64,000 nucleotides of DNA from Occultella kanbiaonis (GCF_009708215.1 NZ_CP046175.1:4526001-4590000); one strand, 5' to 3'; numbered from the stretch's first letter, positions 50,435 through 60,173 are shown. The notes: a model not told the origin generated them from the letters alone. Numbers and translations: made by a program.

Positions 50435-50916
50435 CCGTGGTCACCGCCGTCCAACTGGCTCAGCACGTGGGTCACGAGCGGCAGCACCACGGCCACCGCG
50501 GAGGCGGCGCCCCCCGGGGAACCGGGGGCGTTGACCACGAGCGCCCGGCCCGAGGTGCCGGCCAGTCCGCGGCTCAGGATCGCCGTCGGCACGGCGGCCG
50601 CGTCGCGGCGGCGCAGTTCCTCGCCGATCCCGGGCAGTTCCCGGTCGAGGACGCGCGCCGTCCCCTCGGGGGTTCGGTCCCGCGGCGAGATGCCGGTACC
50701 GCCGCTGGTCAGCACGAGCCGGGCACCGCCGTCGACGGCGCCCCGCAGGGCTGCCTCGACGGCGTCGGCGCCGTCCGGGACCACCTGGACCGGCCCGACG
50801 TCGTACCCCGCCTCGGCGAGCAGGGCGGCGGCGCGGGCGCCGGAGACGTCCTCGCGCTCTCCGGACGCGCACCGGTCCGAGACCGTGATCACAACCGTCC
50901 GTATACCGTTCTGCAT
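50431..50916 (-). CDS. mog: Molybdopterin adenylyltransferase (MogA/MoaB family)
   Basis: A 161-residue enzyme that adenylates molybdopterin before metal insertion by MoeA. The family motif is LVLTSGGTGISPRDRTPEG, and VVITVSDRCASGERED forms the N-terminus. Start codon ATG at 50916. First gene of the mog-moaE-moaA operon, divergent from the HD-domain gene at 51033. Confidence 0.93.
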   Translation of the reverse strand: MQNGIRTVVITVSDRCASGEREDVSGARAAALLAEAGYDVGPVQVVPDGADAVEAALRGAVDGGARLVLTSGGTGISPRDRTPEGTARVLDRELPGIGEELRRRDAAAVPTAILSRGLAGTSGRALVVNAPGSPGGAASAVAVVLPLVTHVLSQLDGGDHG

Positions 50917-51032
50917 CCAGCCAGCCTACGTCCTGGGAGCGAGGACACGGCGCGGTCACGCTCGTGCGGCCGGGGCGCCGGACCGGGGCTACGATCGCCT
51001 CGTCAGTTCAGTCGTTGAGGGAATGTGAATCG

Positions 51033-52058
51033 ATGGGCGTCATCGACGCACCACAGTGGGTCCTGTCCGCATGGCGCAGGAGTCTGGAGGCGGTGGGTGC
51101 CACCGCCGACCGCGAGGCGATCGAGGCCCGCGGGGAAGCACTGATCGGCCGATGGTCCGAGCCGGACCGGATCCACCACAACATGAAGCGGCTCATCGGG
51201 GTGCTCGCCCGGGTCGACGAACTCGCCCCGGAGACCCACCACCCGGACATCGTGCGCATCGCCGCCTGGTACCACGGGGCCGTCTTCAACGCGGCCGCCC
51301 GCGAGGCCTACGCCCACCGGGGTGGGGTGGACGAGGCGGCCTCCGCCGCCCTCGCGCGCATCGAGCTCACCGAACTCGGGGTCCCGGAGAAGGTCGTCAA
51401 CCGGATCGCGGAACTGATCTCCGTGCTGGCTCGCCACGCCGCACCGGCCACGGACATCGACGCCCAGGCCCTCTGTGATGCCGACCTCGGTGGCCTCGCG
51501 GCCGAACCGCAGAAGTACGAGGCCTACCGGCGCGAGGTGCGCGAGGAGTACCGGCACATCCCGCAGCGGGACTACCTCGAGGCCCGGCTGAGGATCGTGA
51601 CGAAGCTGCTCGGCCGGACCCACCTGTTCCGGTCCCCGCTCGGGCGGGACTGGGAGGACGCGGCCCGGGAGAACCTGAACGCCGAGCTGGCGCGCCTCAC
51701 CAGCGAACTCGCGACCCTGCCTCCGCGCGCGGAGGACGAGCCGGATCCGAACCGGGCGGACGTGGCACGTTCGGGGTCCGACCCGGACGCGGACGACGCC
51801 GGGTTCGGACTCTCCGACCAGGCGCCGGAGCCGCAGGACTCGGAACGGCCGACCCGCACGGCGGTGCCGGACGTGGACCTCCCGGCGGAGCGAGCGCCCG
51901 CCCCCGACCCGTCCCGGGCCGCGGAGGGTACGTGGCCGAACCGGCCGCCGTCGATGCGTTCAGCGGACGCGGAGCCGGCGGAGGACGAGGCGCAGCACGA
52001 GACCTCGCTGAGCCGGCCCCCACGGATGCCGGCCCGCCAGCGCCCGACCTCGGACTGA
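51033..52058 (+). CDS. HD-type hydrolase relative with incomplete metal site and disordered tail
   Basis: A 341-residue protein of the predicted metal-dependent hydrolase family (COG4339 type). Residues 40-210 align with the second half of the protein encoded at 52561: RW-EP-R, AAW-H-AV, LCDADL and VREEYRHIP are shared. However the HD dyad reads AAWYHGAV (His81-Gly82) and the upstream His motif reads RIHHNMKR, so Asp and at least one His ligand are missing; a D of LCDADL remains. The C-terminal ~120 residues are Pro/Asp/Arg-rich and look disordered. GAGGGA precedes the ATG. It may be a pseudo-enzyme or regulator. Confidence 0.75.
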   Translation: MGVIDAPQWVLSAWRRSLEAVGATADREAIEARGEALIGRWSEPDRIHHNMKRLIGVLARVDELAPETHHPDIVRIAAWYHGAVFNAAAREAYAHRGGVDEAASAALARIELTELGVPEKVVNRIAELISVLARHAAPATDIDAQALCDADLGGLAAEPQKYEAYRREVREEYRHIPQRDYLEARLRIVTKLLGRTHLFRSPLGRDWEDAARENLNAELARLTSELATLPPRAEDEPDPNRADVARSGSDPDADDAGFGLSDQAPEPQDSERPTRTAVPDVDLPAERAPAPDPSRAAEGTWPNRPPSMRSADAEPAEDEAQHETSLSRPPRMPARQRPTSD

Positions 52059-52154
52059 GCGGGCGTCCACAGCGAGCCCGTTGGTGCCGCTGCCCGCACA
52101 GCGGCACCGGTGACAACGCCGTGGCGGCTCGGTTACTCCTAGCGTCGACCTCAG

Positions 52155-52175
52155 GACCGCACACCTCGTGCGGTC
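52155..52175 (+). promoter_or_regulatory. Perfect 8-bp inverted repeat in the leader of the WXG100 gene
   Basis: GACCGCAC-ACCTC-GTGCGGTC. A TAGCGT (-10-like) box at 52140-52145 would start the transcript near 52152, so this hairpin would form the very 5' end of the mRNA, 20 bases before the start codon. It could stabilise the RNA or be a repressor site. Confidence 0.45.
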
Positions 52176-52195
52176 ATGAGATCGAGGAGACAGAC

Positions 52196-52486
52196 ATGAC
52201 CCGATTCGAGGTCGATGCGGCCGAGGTGGCCAGGGCCGGCGCGGCCGCGCGCAGTTCGGCGACCATCATCAACACCGAAGTCAGCAACATGATGCGGCAC
52301 CTGACCGCCCTGCAGTCGTCGTGGCGCGGCGGGGCGTCCACGGCGTTCGGCGCGCTGATCGTGGAGTGGCGTGCCACGCAGCAGCAGGTGGAGGCGAACC
52401 TCGAGCAGATCTCGCTGGCGCTGGATGCCAGCGCGCGCCAGTACGAGGACACCGAGTTCAACGCGACGCGGATGTTCTCCCGGTAG
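52196..52486 (+). CDS. WXG100 (ESAT-6-like) protein
   Basis: A 96-residue helical hairpin protein. The turn motif is W-x-G (Trp43-Arg-Gly45 in SSWRGGA), and the second helix ends in SARQYEDTEFNATRMF, with a Y-x3-D/E-like export signal (YEDTE). Such proteins are substrates of type VII (ESX) secretion systems. GAGGAG precedes the ATG. No secretion machinery gene is present in the window, so it would rely on an ESX system elsewhere or act inside the cell. Confidence 0.9.
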   Translation: MTRFEVDAAEVARAGAAARSSATIINTEVSNMMRHLTALQSSWRGGASTAFGALIVEWRATQQQVEANLEQISLALDASARQYEDTEFNATRMFSR

Positions 52487-52560
52487 CGCCGCCGGCGCCC
52501 GCCGCGGCGAACGTGGCGGGCGCGGGCATCGACGGGGTCCGGGCGCCCTACCCTGGAGCG

Positions 52561-53433
52561 GTGGCAGTCCTGATCGATCCGCCGATGTGGCCGGCGCACG
52601 GCACGTTGTTCTCGCACCTGGTCTCGGACGAGTCCCTGGCCGAGTTGCACGAGTTCGCGCGGCGGGCCGGGCTGCCCGAGCGCGCCTTCGACCGCGACCA
52701 CTATGACGTGCCCGCCCGTCGGCACACCGAGCTGGTGGCGCAGGGCGCCCGGCCGGTCACGGGCGGTGACCTCATCCGTGGCCTACGTGCGAGCGGCCTC
52801 CGGGTGCGGGCCCGGGACCGACGCGAGCACCTCGACGTGGCACTGACCATGCGATGGCGCCTGCTGCTGCCCGGCCACGAGGCGCTCGGCGCGGAACTTC
52901 TGGAGCGGTGGGGCGAGCCGCACCGGCACTACCACGACGGCACACACCTGCTCGCGGTGCTTGAGGCCGCCGACGCGTTGTCCGAACCCGGCCCGGCACC
53001 GGCCACGGTGCTGCTCGCGGCCTGGTTCCACGACGCCGTCTACGCCGGGGTCGCCGGACGGGACGAGCAGGACTCCGCCGACCTGGCTCGGGACCGGCTC
53101 ACCGGGTCCGGCGTCGCCGCCGCGGATGTCGACGAGGTCGTCCGACTGGTGCTGCTCACCGCCTCGCACGCTCCGGAGCCCGGCGACACCACGGGCGCGC
53201 TGCTCTGCGACGCGGACCTGTCCGTCCTCGGCCGCGAGCCGGCCGGCTACGCCCGCTACCTGGCCGCGGTGCGGGCGGACTACGCCCACGTCAGTGACAC
53301 CGACTTCGCCAACGGACGGGCCGCCGTCGTCCATCGCCTGCTTGCACTGGACCCGTTGTTCCACACCGAACGCGGCCGGAGGCTGTGGGCGGAGCAGGCG
53401 CGCGTGAACCTGCTGGGCGAACTCCCCGGCTGA
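52561..53433 (+). CDS. DUF4031 domain fused to HD-type hydrolase
   Basis: A 290-residue two-domain protein. Residues 1-~82 are a DUF4031 domain (VLIDPPMWPAHGTLFSHLVS, HYDVPARRHTELV). Residues ~100-290 are a predicted metal-dependent HD-type hydrolase (COG4339 type) with a complete-looking metal site: HRHYHDGTH (121-129), WFHDAVY (His157-Asp158) and LLCDADL. The related gene at 51033 has lost parts of this site. GTG at 52561 is preceded by TACCCT ending 6 bases upstream, so it is probably leaderless. Substrate unknown; nucleotides are plausible for HD enzymes. Confidence 0.85.
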   Translation: MAVLIDPPMWPAHGTLFSHLVSDESLAELHEFARRAGLPERAFDRDHYDVPARRHTELVAQGARPVTGGDLIRGLRASGLRVRARDRREHLDVALTMRWRLLLPGHEALGAELLERWGEPHRHYHDGTHLLAVLEAADALSEPGPAPATVLLAAWFHDAVYAGVAGRDEQDSADLARDRLTGSGVAAADVDEVVRLVLLTASHAPEPGDTTGALLCDADLSVLGREPAGYARYLAAVRADYAHVSDTDFANGRAAVVHRLLALDPLFHTERGRRLWAEQARVNLLGELPG

Positions 53434-53447
53434 GGCCGCCGTACTCG

Positions 53448-54155
53448 TCAGATCAGGCGGGCGGCAAGGATCGAGCCGAGGTTCGTCACGCCATGGAACA
53501 CCTGCGGTGGTGCGAACGTACCCAACGGCTGCGCCAGCGGTCCGAGCAGGTCGCCGCGCTGACCGAGCGGGAGTCGGTGGACCTCACCGCGCCGGTACCG
53601 GCCGAGGTTCGGGTACTGCGCCTCGGTGCCCGGGCGCAGGGAGAGTTCCAGCGCCACCACGACCCCGTCCGAGAACGGGCCACCGCGCGACCGGGAGTGT
53701 CCGTACTTGACCTCGACCGCGGCCAGGTCGGCCCAGCGAACGGCCCAGGGGTGACCCTTCGGGTCCTGGTAGTCCAGACCCATCGGCCCGATCTCGAGTG
53801 CGCGTGCCCGCAGCACCCTGGGCATCGTCAGCAGCAACAACAACCCGGCGAGCAGGAAGATCGCCCCGACGACGATCGGCACGGCACCCTGGTCCGAGGC
53901 GAGCCCGCCGAACACGGCGACGAGCCCGACCCCGAGCGTCAGCACCGTTCCGGCGACCTGGATCAGGATGCCCTTGGCGGTCGGCCTCAGGTCCACCCGG
54001 ACCGGCGCCCCCGTGCCGGTCCGGTGTGGCGCCTGCGACTGCCGTCCGGAGGATGCCCCCTGCACACTCCCCGACCAGCCGGGTTGATACCCCGGCTCCT
54101 GACTGCCTGCACCCATGGGACCCGAACCTAGTGCGCAGCCCGGCGTGGCAGCCAT
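53448..54155 (-). CDS. Membrane protein with PH-like C-terminal domain
   Basis: A 235-residue protein. A ~55-residue Gly/Ser/Gln-rich hydrophilic N-terminus leads to two membrane helices (GILIQVAGTVLTLGVGLVAV and IVVGAIFLLAGLLLLLTMP) and then a ~110-residue domain (RALEIGPMGLDYQD, VRWADLAAVEVKYG, VVVALELSLRPG) resembling the bacterial PH-type module. GGAAGGA precedes the ATG at 54155. Function unknown. It lies downstream of the groEL terminator. Confidence 0.7.
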   Translation of the reverse strand: MAATPGCALGSGPMGAGSQEPGYQPGWSGSVQGASSGRQSQAPHRTGTGAPVRVDLRPTAKGILIQVAGTVLTLGVGLVAVFGGLASDQGAVPIVVGAIFLLAGLLLLLTMPRVLRARALEIGPMGLDYQDPKGHPWAVRWADLAAVEVKYGHSRSRGGPFSDGVVVALELSLRPGTEAQYPNLGRYRRGEVHRLPLGQRGDLLGPLAQPLGTFAPPQVFHGVTNLGSILAARLI

Positions 54156-54188
54156 GGGCAGTCCTTCCCGCCCGAAACGAGGCGAAGA

Positions 54189-54212
54189 CCCCCGGTCCAA
54201 TCGGACCGGGGG
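54189..54212 (-). terminator. groEL terminator
   Basis: A perfect 10-bp stem, CCCCCGGTCC and GGACCGGGGG with a 4-base AATC loop, 54 bases past the groEL stop. On the minus strand it is followed by a partly T-rich stretch (TCTTCGCCTCGTTTC). Confidence 0.75.
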
Positions 54213-54265
54213 CCTTCGGGTGATGCGTTCGACCGGCGTGGGGCCGGGCTGCGATCCCTAGGGGA

Positions 54266-55978
<1,713 letters not shown>

Positions 55979-56022
55979 TCATGTCCCGCACCGGCGCAGC
56001 GCCTCATCTCACTGACCAGGTG

Positions 56023-56049
56023 TTGTCACTCTCAAGGCGAGAGTGCTAA
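56023..56049 (-). promoter_or_regulatory. CIRCE element 1 (HrcA operator)
   Basis: TTGTCACTC, nine bases, GAGTGCTAA. The consensus is TTAGCACTC-N9-GAGTGCTAA, so the right arm is perfect and the left arm differs at two positions. It covers the predicted transcription start region of groEL. Confidence 0.9.
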
Positions 56050-56053
56050 CGCC

Positions 56054-56083
56054 ATTATTGGCACTCTCACCCGGAGAGTGCAA
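56054..56083 (-). promoter_or_regulatory. groEL sigma-70-type promoter
   Basis: On the minus strand TTGCAC (56083-56078) and AATAAT (56059-56054) are 18 bases apart. The transcript would start near 56047, giving a leader of ~140 bases. CIRCE 2 overlaps both boxes. Confidence 0.7.
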
Positions 56084-56084
56084 G
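56058..56084 (-). promoter_or_regulatory. CIRCE element 2 (HrcA operator)
   Basis: TTGGCACTC, nine bases, GAGTGCAAG. It matches the consensus less well in the outer positions than element 1 but keeps the CACTC/GAGTG cores and spacing exactly. It covers the core promoter; centres of the two elements are 35 bases apart. No gene lies in the rest of the 319-base gap to 56222. Confidence 0.8.
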
Positions 56085-56222
56085 AAGGGCCCGACGGCGG
56101 AGGCACGGTTTCGCAGTCAGGTGAACCCGGGCGCCTGGTCGCCCCGGGCGCGCCCCGGCCCGGATGGCGGTGACGCCGGTCACGGCGACCGTCGAACGGC
56201 ACCGGTCGACCGCTCAGGAGGC

Positions 56223-57707
56223 TCAGACCGTCGAACTCGGCGCCAACGACGGCGCCCGCACCTCGAACCGCTGGGCCAGGGCCCGCCGCGCCGCGTGGTG
56301 CCCGCCCATGCCGTGCACCCCCGGCCCCGGCGGCACCGACGCCGAGCACAGGTACACCCCGGGGATCCCCGCGGCGAACGGGTCCGTACTGAGGCGGGGG
56401 CGCGCGGCCATGCCCCAGGTGGAGACCGCGCCGGCCGCGATGTCCCCGCCGATGTAGTTCTGGTTGTGCTCGGCCATCTCGGCGGCGGGCACGCACCGGG
56501 AGGTGACGACGACATCGCGGAAGCCCGGCGCGAAACGCTCGATCTGCGCGGTGACGGCCTCCGTGACGTCCACGGTGCTGCCCGCCGGCACGTGGGCGTA
56601 GGCCCAGCCGGGTCGTCGCCCGGCGACGACCCGGCCGGGATCGGCCACGCTCGGGTCCGAGAACAGCACCATCGGCGTCGCCGCATGCACGCCCTCGGCC
56701 ACGAGGGACTCGGCGTACGCCATCTCCTCGCGGGTGCCGCCCACGTGCACCGTGCTCGCCTCCCCCACCCGAGGGTCCGCCCACGGCACCGGGCCGGAGA
56801 GCACGTAGTCCACCTTCGCCGCGGCGTCGCCGTAACGGAACCGGGCCAGCGCCGCGCGGACCCGCTCCGGCATCCGCTCACCCCAGATCTCCAGCAGCGT
56901 CGCCGGAGTGGTGTCGAAGAGGTAGGCGCGTGCCCGCGGCAGCTCCCGCCAGGTGCGGACCCGGTGGCCGGTCCGGATCACCCCACCGTGCGCCTCGAGG
57001 TCAGTCCTGAGCGCGCCGATGATGGCCCCGGACCCACCGACGGGGATCGGCCAGCCGGCCGCATGCGCGTGGGTGGCGAGCATGATCGCGGTGCCGGCGC
57101 CGGCGAGCGAGGGCTGCGTGCTGATCGAGTGGGCGGCCACCCCGGTGAACAGCGCGGGGGCGACGTCGCCCCGGAACCGAGCCGACCAGGCTCGCGTGCC
57201 CTGCTCGAACAGGCGGGCGGCCGCGCCGACGGCCGCCCGCAGCCCTGTGGGCGTGAGCAGACCGGCCGGCAGGCTCCGGCGGTCGCCGAGCGCGAGCTCG
57301 GTGAGCATGGCCGAGTTCTCGACGAGGGGACCGAACAGGTCGAACCAGGCTGCGCCGTCGGGCCCCAGTTCCGCCGCCGTACGCCCGAGCGAACGGTACG
57401 CGATACCCGCCGGCCCTTCGGGCATCGGTTGGGCGTAGGCGACCTCGGGGACCCGCAGGTCCACCCCGCGGGCCGCGAGGTCGAACTCGGCGAAGAACGG
57501 GCTGGCCAGCGCGAGCGGATGCACGGCGGAACAGATGTCGTGGACCACCCCGGGGGCGAGCCCGAGATCGAGGGTGCGGGCGCCGCCGCCGACGGTCTTC
57601 TCCGCCTCGAACACGGTGACCTCGAGACCGGCCCGCGCCAGGGTGACGGCGGCGGCGAGCCCGTTCGGTCCGGAGCCGATCACCACGGCGTCCGTCTGTG
57701 CCCTCAT
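56223..57707 (-). CDS. CrtI-like FAD-dependent oxidoreductase (phytoene desaturase superfamily)
   Basis: A 494-residue flavoprotein of the phytoene dehydrogenase-like superfamily (COG1233 type). The dinucleotide-binding motif is AVVIGSGPNGLAAAVTLARAG at the N-terminus, followed by FEAEKTVGGGAR; the C-terminal signature is GIPGVYLCSASVPPGPGVHGMGG. No carotenoid genes are nearby, so the substrate is not known; related proteins include retinol-saturase-like and amine-oxidase-like enzymes. ATG at 57707. Divergent from the GH15-like gene across 66 bases. Confidence 0.85.
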   Translation of the reverse strand: MRAQTDAVVIGSGPNGLAAAVTLARAGLEVTVFEAEKTVGGGARTLDLGLAPGVVHDICSAVHPLALASPFFAEFDLAARGVDLRVPEVAYAQPMPEGPAGIAYRSLGRTAAELGPDGAAWFDLFGPLVENSAMLTELALGDRRSLPAGLLTPTGLRAAVGAAARLFEQGTRAWSARFRGDVAPALFTGVAAHSISTQPSLAGAGTAIMLATHAHAAGWPIPVGGSGAIIGALRTDLEAHGGVIRTGHRVRTWRELPRARAYLFDTTPATLLEIWGERMPERVRAALARFRYGDAAAKVDYVLSGPVPWADPRVGEASTVHVGGTREEMAYAESLVAEGVHAATPMVLFSDPSVADPGRVVAGRRPGWAYAHVPAGSTVDVTEAVTAQIERFAPGFRDVVVTSRCVPAAEMAEHNQNYIGGDIAAGAVSTWGMAARPRLSTDPFAAGIPGVYLCSASVPPGPGVHGMGGHHAARRALAQRFEVRAPSLAPSSTV

Positions 57708-57759
57708 GCTGCCATTGTTGCCTACCCGTGAGGGGGCCCGCGTCCGGGCCCGCCTGACC

Positions 57760-57765
57760 TAGGAT
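57760..57765 (+). promoter_or_regulatory. Leaderless-type -10 element (TAGGAT)
   Basis: CCTAGGAT ends 8 bases before the ATG of the GH15-like gene; same octamer as at 7845-7850 (minus) and 10630-10635. Confidence 0.5.
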
Positions 57766-57773
57766 CGACCGCA

Positions 57774-59105
57774 ATGAGTTCCCGCCGTCGCAGATTCTGG
57801 ACGCTCGCCGCCGTGGTCGCCGTGGTGGCTCTCGTCGGTGCGGCCGCAGCCGTGCGCGATCGCGGCCGCGTGGACGAGGTGGGCCTGTACACGCTCGGGA
57901 TCGGCGTCCAGGCCGACGGATCGGTGACGACGATCCCCACGGACTCCGATGCCCGGTACCTGCCCGGCACGCGGGTCATCGACCCTGGCCCGGACGCGAG
58001 CGATGCCGACCGCGAAGCCGCCGAGGCGCTGGCCGAGGCGACCAGGACGTGGCTCGACGCGGGGACCGTGCCGGGCGTCGGTGGCCCGCACGAGGAACTC
58101 GTCACGGACGCCCTTCTCGACCTGCACACGCTGACGCTCGAGGGTGGCGCCGCCGTCGCCGGCTTCTCGAGCAAATGGCGTTACGTCTGGCCACGCGACG
58201 CGTCGTTCGTGGCGGCCGCGCTCACCGTGACCGGCCACCACGAGGACGCCGTCGAGGTGTTCACGTTCCTGGACGGCGTGCAGCACCCGGACGGCAGCTT
58301 CGAGGCGCGCTACCTGCCGGACGGGTCCGGACCGCCCGATGCCCGGGGCCTGCAGACCGACGGCACCGGCTGGGTGCTCTGGGCTCTCGCATACGCGGCG
58401 GACGTGCTGGGGCCGGGCGCCGAGCGGGACGAGCTCCTGGCGACGTTCGCGCCGATGATCGAGCGGTCCACGGGCTATCTGCGGGCCCAGGTGGCGAACC
58501 CGCGGTCCCTGCCCGCGCCGTCGGCGGACTACTGGGAGCACCGCGAGAGCACCCTGACCCTCGGCACCGCGGCCCCGGTCCTGGCCGGCCTCGAGGCGTC
58601 CGCGCGGCTGCACTCCTGGCTCGGCCGCGACTCCGACGCCGCCGCCGTGGGTGCCGATGCCGACCGGCTCGAACAGGCGGTCGTGGCGAACTTCGGGCAG
58701 ACCGGGTATGGCCGCTACGCCGGACGGTCCCCACGGGACGCGGCCACCGCGTTCGTGCTGCCGCCGTTCCAGCCCGAGGCGCTGCCGGGGGCGGCCGCGG
58801 CCTGGGAGTCCTCGATCGCCGAGATGAACAGGCCCGCCGGCGGCCTCGCGCCGGGTGGGTCGTGGCCGGAGACCTCCATCTCCTGGACACCGCAGACCAG
58901 CCTGTACGCCTGGTCCGCCGCCGCGAACGGTGAGACCGCCCGTGCCGACGGATGGCTGACGTGGATCACGCAGCACCGCACCCCGCTCGGGGCGATCCCC
59001 GAGAAGGTGGGTCCGGACGGCTCCCCCGCCGGCGTCGCGCCGCTGATGTGGTCCGCGGCCGTGGTGATCCTCACCGTCGCCGAGCTCGAGGGCAACGCTC
59101 CCTGA
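57774..59105 (+). CDS. Glycoside hydrolase family 15-like protein
   Basis: A 443-residue membrane-anchored or secreted protein. The N-terminal helix (FWTLAAVVAVVALVGAAAAV) is a signal anchor; the remainder is an (alpha/alpha)6-barrel like glucoamylase/GH15, with the hallmark WRYVWPRDASF, and DGTGWVLWALAYA, SADYWEHRESTLTLGT and SWPETSISWTPQTSLYAW. The putative catalytic glutamates would be in YWEHRES and SWPETS. Substrate could be an alpha-glucan or trehalose. No transporter is nearby. Confidence 0.82.
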   Translation: MSSRRRRFWTLAAVVAVVALVGAAAAVRDRGRVDEVGLYTLGIGVQADGSVTTIPTDSDARYLPGTRVIDPGPDASDADREAAEALAEATRTWLDAGTVPGVGGPHEELVTDALLDLHTLTLEGGAAVAGFSSKWRYVWPRDASFVAAALTVTGHHEDAVEVFTFLDGVQHPDGSFEARYLPDGSGPPDARGLQTDGTGWVLWALAYAADVLGPGAERDELLATFAPMIERSTGYLRAQVANPRSLPAPSADYWEHRESTLTLGTAAPVLAGLEASARLHSWLGRDSDAAAVGADADRLEQAVVANFGQTGYGRYAGRSPRDAATAFVLPPFQPEALPGAAAAWESSIAEMNRPAGGLAPGGSWPETSISWTPQTSLYAWSAAANGETARADGWLTWITQHRTPLGAIPEKVGPDGSPAGVAPLMWSAAVVILTVAELEGNAP

Positions 59106-59156
59106 GCCCGACGGCGGAACTCGCCACCTCCAGGTCGGTCCGCCTCGGGTGGGGCG

Positions 59157-59762
59157 TCAGTTCCGGAAGGCGTCGTCCCGCAGCACCACGACGATGCCGT
59201 TCGAGGCCGCCGAGGAGTCCTCGATGAGATCGGTGACGGCGAGCAGCTCGCCGACGGCCGCAGCCTCCTCGGCCATGTCCGCGCTGGTGTAGAAGACCGC
59301 CGACGCGGTGGGCAGCTCGCGCGAGTAGTTGTCCGGCGTGACGGTCGTCCAGCCATCCTGGGTGAGGACTTCGGCGGCCTCACCGGCCAGGCCGGAGATG
59401 CCGGCGCCGTTGAGGACGTACACGGACAGGGCCCGGTCGAGGTCCGCCGGCTCGTCCGTGGTCGGGTCCACGGTGGGCTCCTCGGTGACCGGAGGCTCCT
59501 CGGTGGTGCCGTCCGTCGGGGTCGGCTCGCCCGCGTCGGCCGTGGTGGTCGGTGCTCCGGTGGGGTCGTCCCCGCCGCCGAACCCGCCGGAGAGCAGGCG
59601 CACGGCCCCGAACGCGAGCGTGGGGGCGAGGATGATCACCAGGATGAACGGCAGGAACGCTCGCCAGCGCGACTGCTGCGCGCGGTGCACGCCCTGCGGG
59701 GTCCGATCCGCGCCGAGGGCGTCGAACTCGTCCTCGGAATGCGGATAGTCCCTGTTACTCAC
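59157..59762 (-). CDS. LytR C-terminal domain (LytR_C) protein
   Basis: A 201-residue protein with one membrane anchor (FLPFILVIILAPTLAFGAV, residues ~36-54), a Thr/Pro/Glu-rich extracellular spacer, and a C-terminal LytR_C domain (LSVYVLNGAGISGLAGEAAEVL, VFYTSADMAEEAAAVGELL). LytR_C domains occur in cell-wall associated proteins; precise role unknown. The GTG start is preceded by TAACCT ending 6 bases upstream, a leaderless pattern. The order groEL - LytR_C - DUF3263 recalls the Rv0430-Rv0440 neighbourhood of M. tuberculosis. Confidence 0.87.
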   Translation of the reverse strand: MSNRDYPHSEDEFDALGADRTPQGVHRAQQSRWRAFLPFILVIILAPTLAFGAVRLLSGGFGGGDDPTGAPTTTADAGEPTPTDGTTEEPPVTEEPTVDPTTDEPADLDRALSVYVLNGAGISGLAGEAAEVLTQDGWTTVTPDNYSRELPTASAVFYTSADMAEEAAAVGELLAVTDLIEDSSAASNGIVVVLRDDAFRN

Positions 59763-59789
59763 ACCGGAAGGTTAACGGTTCGGACAGGC

Positions 59790-60083
59790 TCAGAGTTCAT
59801 TGCCGAGGCGGCGTGCCGAACGCTCGCGCTGGCGGGTGCTGCGCATCCGGCGCAGCCGCTTGACGAGCATCGGCTCGGCCGCGAGCGCCGTGGGGTCGTC
59901 GATCAGGGCGTTCAGGACCTGGTAGTACCGGGTCGCGGACATGTCGAAGAGCTCGCGGATGGCGGTCTCCTTCGCCCCGGCGTACTTCCACCACTGCCGC
60001 TCGAAGGCGAGGATCTCGGCGTCGCGTTCACTCAGTGTTGCTGCGTCCGAACTCTGCGTGGACAACACCCGCGCTGCCGACAT
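59790..60083 (-). CDS. DUF3263 domain-containing protein
   Basis: A 97-residue helical protein of the actinobacterial DUF3263 family, with [43 protein letters not shown] and a basic C-terminus ([15 protein letters not shown]). The central part resembles a helix-turn-helix, so a DNA-binding role is plausible but unproven. GAGGAGG precedes the ATG. It is 27 bases upstream of the LytR_C gene and probably cotranscribed with it. Confidence 0.88.
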   Translation of the reverse strand: MSAARVLSTQSSDAATLSERDAEILAFERQWWKYAGAKETAIRELFDMSATRYYQVLNALIDDPTALAAEPMLVKRLRRMRSTRQRERSARRLGNEL

Positions 60084-60161
60084 CGTGCCTCCTCGTTCCC
60101 GGTTCCGTCGTGGACCGCCCCATCCTGCGGCGACCCGTGGTGGTTCATAGTAGGGGCAAAC

Positions 60162-60173
60162 GACACGCGTGTC
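60162..60173. promoter_or_regulatory. Perfect 12-bp palindrome (GACACGCGTGTC)
   Basis: It lies 79 bases upstream of the DUF3263 start and 153 bases upstream of ung in their 242-base divergent gap. It may bind a dimeric regulator of either gene. TAGTAG (60149-60154) nearby is not a good -10. Nothing else was recognised in the gap. Confidence 0.4.

Noticed and set aside
48249-50534. 761-codon plus-strand ORF across moaA and moaE
   Set aside because: Antisense to moaA, moaE and part of the monophosphatase gene, all with diagnostic motifs.
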